Source: JANQLU01 sp964434955
GTDB lineage: Bacteria; Planctomycetota; Planctomycetia; Pirellulales; Pirellulaceae
Direction: 5' to 3'
Assembly: GCA_964434955.1 (NCBI GenBank)
Contig: CAYSXI010000222.1
Span: forward strand, 1-7,732
Length of the DNA: 7,732 nt
Shown here: piece by piece, positions 5,686-7,732 of the stretch
Layout: each line of letters opens with the position of its first letter
How positions within the stretch are numbered: the first letter of the stretch is position 1
Made by a program: the position numbers and the translations under genes
Notes under the pieces: model-generated
The model's input: the letters and a program-made list of their open reading frames with translations, nothing else
Told to the model about the DNA's origin: nothing
Databases searched by the model: none

Positions 5686-6993
5686 ATGAAAATGCATTGG
5701 TTGATTTGTTTTGTAGCCTTTCTCTTGTTTGTGTCGAAACCAGCGATTTGCCAGGAATCTCAATCCGACGGCAAGCAGGACCCCAAGGTCGAATCCAAAA
5801 AAGATGAAAAACCGTTGTTCGACGCCGTCGTTGAGCAGATGGAGAAAAGGTATTTCGACAAGGAATTCCGCACAAACGAATTGCCCAAGATCGTAGAGCG
5901 ATATCGCCCGCTTGCGGAGAAAGCAGAAACGCTGGCCGAACAACGCGCGGTAACTTTCAAGTTTCTCTCTCACTTTCCGGCCACTCACCTCGGCCTTCTT
6001 TCCGAGGCCTCCTACAAACAGGTCATGGGTGAGCTATTCGGCCGAAAAGCCCCATGCTTCGGAATGGAGTTGATTGAAATCAACGATCAGTACTTCGCGC
6101 ATACCATCCTCGAAGGTGGTCCCGCGGCCAAAGCCGGAATCAAGATGGGTGACCGAATTGTGCGGATCGATAAGCAACCCGTTAGAAATCACAAAAGGCT
6201 AGACTATCGAACCGACGATTCGTTTCTTCCCGATCCGCCGGTCCATGGTCTTATTTGCAAAGAAAACGACGTCGTCGAATTCGAAGTCGACAAGGGCTGG
6301 GGCAAAATCAAAAATGTTTCTATCACAGCAACTCTTTATAGTTCGTTTGAGGCCGCCAAGGCCAGCGCCCGCGTTATCGAAAAAGACGGAATGAAAGTTG
6401 GGTACATTCATTTCTGGTTCATTCACATCAATGGCGTGCAGAAGCTGATCCAAGAAAAACTGGAAAATGAATTCAAGGATTGCGACGCGTTCATCATCGA
6501 CCTGAGGGGACGTGGCGGTAACGGCGGGGCTTGCCGTGGCATTGCCAATACCGTGGGCGGGAAGACGGATAGCTGGTCCAAACCTTCGGTTGCCCTGATC
6601 GATCGCAACACTCGCAGTGCCAAAGAAGTCATCTCGCTCTACTTCAAACGAGAAAAATCGGCAACGTTGGTCGGAGAGAAAACAGCAGGTGCAGTGATTC
6701 CAGCAACCTTCAAGAAAGTCGGCCACGATACCGTCTTGATGTTTCCGACCTTCACGCTGGGTAAACTTACGACCGCCCTGGAAGGAATTGGTGTCGAACC
6801 GGATGTTGCCGTTGAAAAGTGGCGACCGGGAATCGATCACCACGATCCGATTTACAAGAAAGGCGTCGAAGTGGCTTTTGCCGTGGCCAAGAAAAATTTG
6901 GCCAAGGCAAAAGCAGAATCCGAGAATTCAAAGTCAGCCGACGGCGAGTCGACAGAAAGTGAATCCTCGGATGATGGACTTCGAAACGAGTAG
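5686..6993 (+). CDS. Secreted PDZ-S41 peptidase (C-terminal processing protease-like) with atypical active site
   Basis: A 435-residue protein with a Sec signal peptide (MKMHW, hydrophobic core, likely cleavage near AIC-Q23), so it acts outside the cytoplasmic membrane. An N-terminal helical segment (about 40-110) ends in the family-like HFPATHLGLLS. A PDZ domain covers about 126-210 (GMELIEIN, GGPAAKAGIKMGDRIVRID), which in this family binds substrate C-termini. The S41 core follows: KVGYIHFWF, AFIIDLRGRGGNGG, then RNTRSAKEVI with S311 at the expected nucleophile position, LVGEKTAGA, and GIGVEPDVAVE. In Prc/CtpA the catalytic Lys is 25 residues after the Ser (within GKGT); here that position is Ala336. 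Lys313 and Lys332 are nearby alternatives, or the enzyme uses a different mechanism. The last 35 residues are Lys/Glu/Ser-rich and probably disordered. Family secure; activity and substrate uncertain. Confidence 0.93.
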   Translation: MKMHWLICFVAFLLFVSKPAICQESQSDGKQDPKVESKKDEKPLFDAVVEQMEKRYFDKEFRTNELPKIVERYRPLAEKAETLAEQRAVTFKFLSHFPATHLGLLSEASYKQVMGELFGRKAPCFGMELIEINDQYFAHTILEGGPAAKAGIKMGDRIVRIDKQPVRNHKRLDYRTDDSFLPDPPVHGLICKENDVVEFEVDKGWGKIKNVSITATLYSSFEAAKASARVIEKDGMKVGYIHFWFIHINGVQKLIQEKLENEFKDCDAFIIDLRGRGGNGGACRGIANTVGGKTDSWSKPSVALIDRNTRSAKEVISLYFKREKSATLVGEKTAGAVIPATFKKVGHDTVLMFPTFTLGKLTTALEGIGVEPDVAVEKWRPGIDHHDPIYKKGVEVAFAVAKKNLAKAKAESENSKSADGESTESESSDDGLRNE

Positions 6994-7007
6994 ATTTTCA
7001 GGTCGGT

Positions 7008-7732
7008 TTAGTTGGAACCCGGCTTAAGGATTCGATCGAAGAATTCGTTCTGCGATTGAATCATTCCGGATCCCAATCCGTGGCCGGCATTCGGCCAAAA
7101 CCGACTTTCATAAGTCTTTCCGGCTTTGTCTAGCGACTCAATCAGCTGAAATGCATTGTTGGGATGAACGTTATCGTCCATCATCCCATGCATGATTAGA
7201 ATCTTGCCTTTGAATTGCTTCGTGTACGTCATGACAGCGCCGACTTTGTAGCCATTTGGATTCAAGGTCGGTGTGCTCATGTAACGTTCCGTGTAAATCG
7301 TGTCGTAGTTTCGCCAGTCGGTGACTCCCGCTCGATTCACGGATGCCGTGTAGACATCAGGATGCTTGAAAATCCCCATCGAGGCCATGTATCCGCCGTA
7401 AGAGTGTCCGACAATTCCAATCCGCTTTTCGTCGATATAGGGACGCTTCTTGAGCATTCGCAATGCGTCTGCGTGATCCTGGATATCGACGTCCCCGAGT
7501 CGAAGGTAGTTGGCGCCCAGGAAAGCTTTGCCGCGTCCTCCGGTGCCTCGATTGTTGACTTTGACGACCAAGTACCCATTACGGCACTCGGGACGTTCTC
7601 GCGATACATAGTTCGGCCGATACTCGACTGAACCGGGTCCCCCGTAGAGGGCGTTGATTACGGGGTACTTTTTGTTCGGATCAAAGTTCTTTGGTTTGTC
7701 AATGATCCCGTAGATATCGACTTTGCCATCGC
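7008..7732 (-). CDS. S9 prolyl oligopeptidase/DPP-IV-like peptidase, catalytic domain, 5' partial
   Basis: The frame is open to the window edge, so the beta-propeller N-terminus is missing; 240 C-terminal residues remain. The visible part opens DGKVDIYGIIDKPKNFDP and NALYGGPG, the usual lead-in to an S9 alpha/beta hydrolase. Counting from the first complete codon, the nucleophile is S110 in GHSYGGYM, the acid D185 in HGMMDDNVHP, and the base H217 in NAGHGLG. The 32-residue Asp-to-His spacing equals that of human DPP-IV (D708-H740), and DDNVH matches it. Other landmarks are VVKVNNRGTGGRG and RIGIVGHSYGG. Known members cleave short peptides, often after Pro or Ala, and are usually exported; the substrate here cannot be told. 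The apparent start at 7571 is a Leu TTG inside GYLVVKV and is not real. The gene converges on the S41 protease gene, with 14 bp between stops. Confidence 0.94.
   Translation of the reverse strand, partial: DGKVDIYGIIDKPKNFDPNKKYPVINALYGGPGSVEYRPNYVSRERPECRNGYLVVKVNNRGTGGRGKAFLGANYLRLGDVDIQDHADALRMLKKRPYIDEKRIGIVGHSYGGYMASMGIFKHPDVYTASVNRAGVTDWRNYDTIYTERYMSTPTLNPNGYKVGAVMTYTKQFKGKILIMHGMMDDNVHPNNAFQLIESLDKAGKTYESRFWPNAGHGLGSGMIQSQNEFFDRILKPGSN

Noticed and set aside
5740..5760. Lipobox at the S41 signal peptide (PAIC)
   Set aside because: The -3 and -1 positions do not fit the lipobox consensus, so ordinary signal peptidase I cleavage is more likely.
7569..7571. Start codon of the S9 peptidase at 7571
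   Set aside because: The codon is TTG read as Leu within the conserved GYLVVKV strand; the frame continues with S9 sequence to the window edge.

Overview
The window looks like a piece of a Planctomycetota chromosome, most likely from the Pirellulales (Rhodopirellula/Blastopirellula relatives). The first two genes encode a DUF1549-DUF1553 protein with a haem-type CxxCH site and a Tat-exported DUF1501 protein. That pairing is greatly expanded in planctomycetes and uncommon elsewhere. The base composition is moderate. Most proteins carry export signals, and ribosome-binding sites are inconsistent from gene to gene, as is usual in this phylum. The phylum call rests on protein families recognised by eye; no search was run.

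Layout: (1) 1-3416, plus strand: a 5'-truncated DUF1549/DUF1553 gene, then after 17 nt a DUF1501 gene, almost certainly one transcription unit. (2) 3417-3458: a short convergent junction holding a perfect palindrome and an 11-bp direct repeat that runs into the end of the next gene. (3) 3459-5609, minus strand: a GT4 glycosyltransferase (5609 to 4386), then a 93-nt gap with competing inverted repeats, then a secreted protein of unknown function (4292 to 3459). (4) 5610-5685: a 76-bp divergent intergenic region. (5) 5686-6993, plus strand: a secreted PDZ-S41 (C-terminal processing type) protease with a changed active-site Lys position. (6) 7008-7732, minus strand: the C-terminal catalytic domain of a DPP-IV-like S9 peptidase, cut by the window edge and converging on the S41 gene with 14 bp between the stops.

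Together the genes suggest envelope or extracellular work: surface redox and hydrolase-like proteins, two exported peptidases, and one cytoplasmic sugar transferase. Apart from the DUF1549/DUF1553-DUF1501 pair there is no clear pathway. No RNA genes, insertion sequences, CRISPR arrays, phage genes or defence systems are visible, and no gene-free stretch exceeds 93 bp. I did not find a convincing new biological system. The best candidates for follow-up are the altered S41 active site, the uncharacterised secreted protein with its repeat-derived C-terminus, and the possible alternative hairpins upstream of it.
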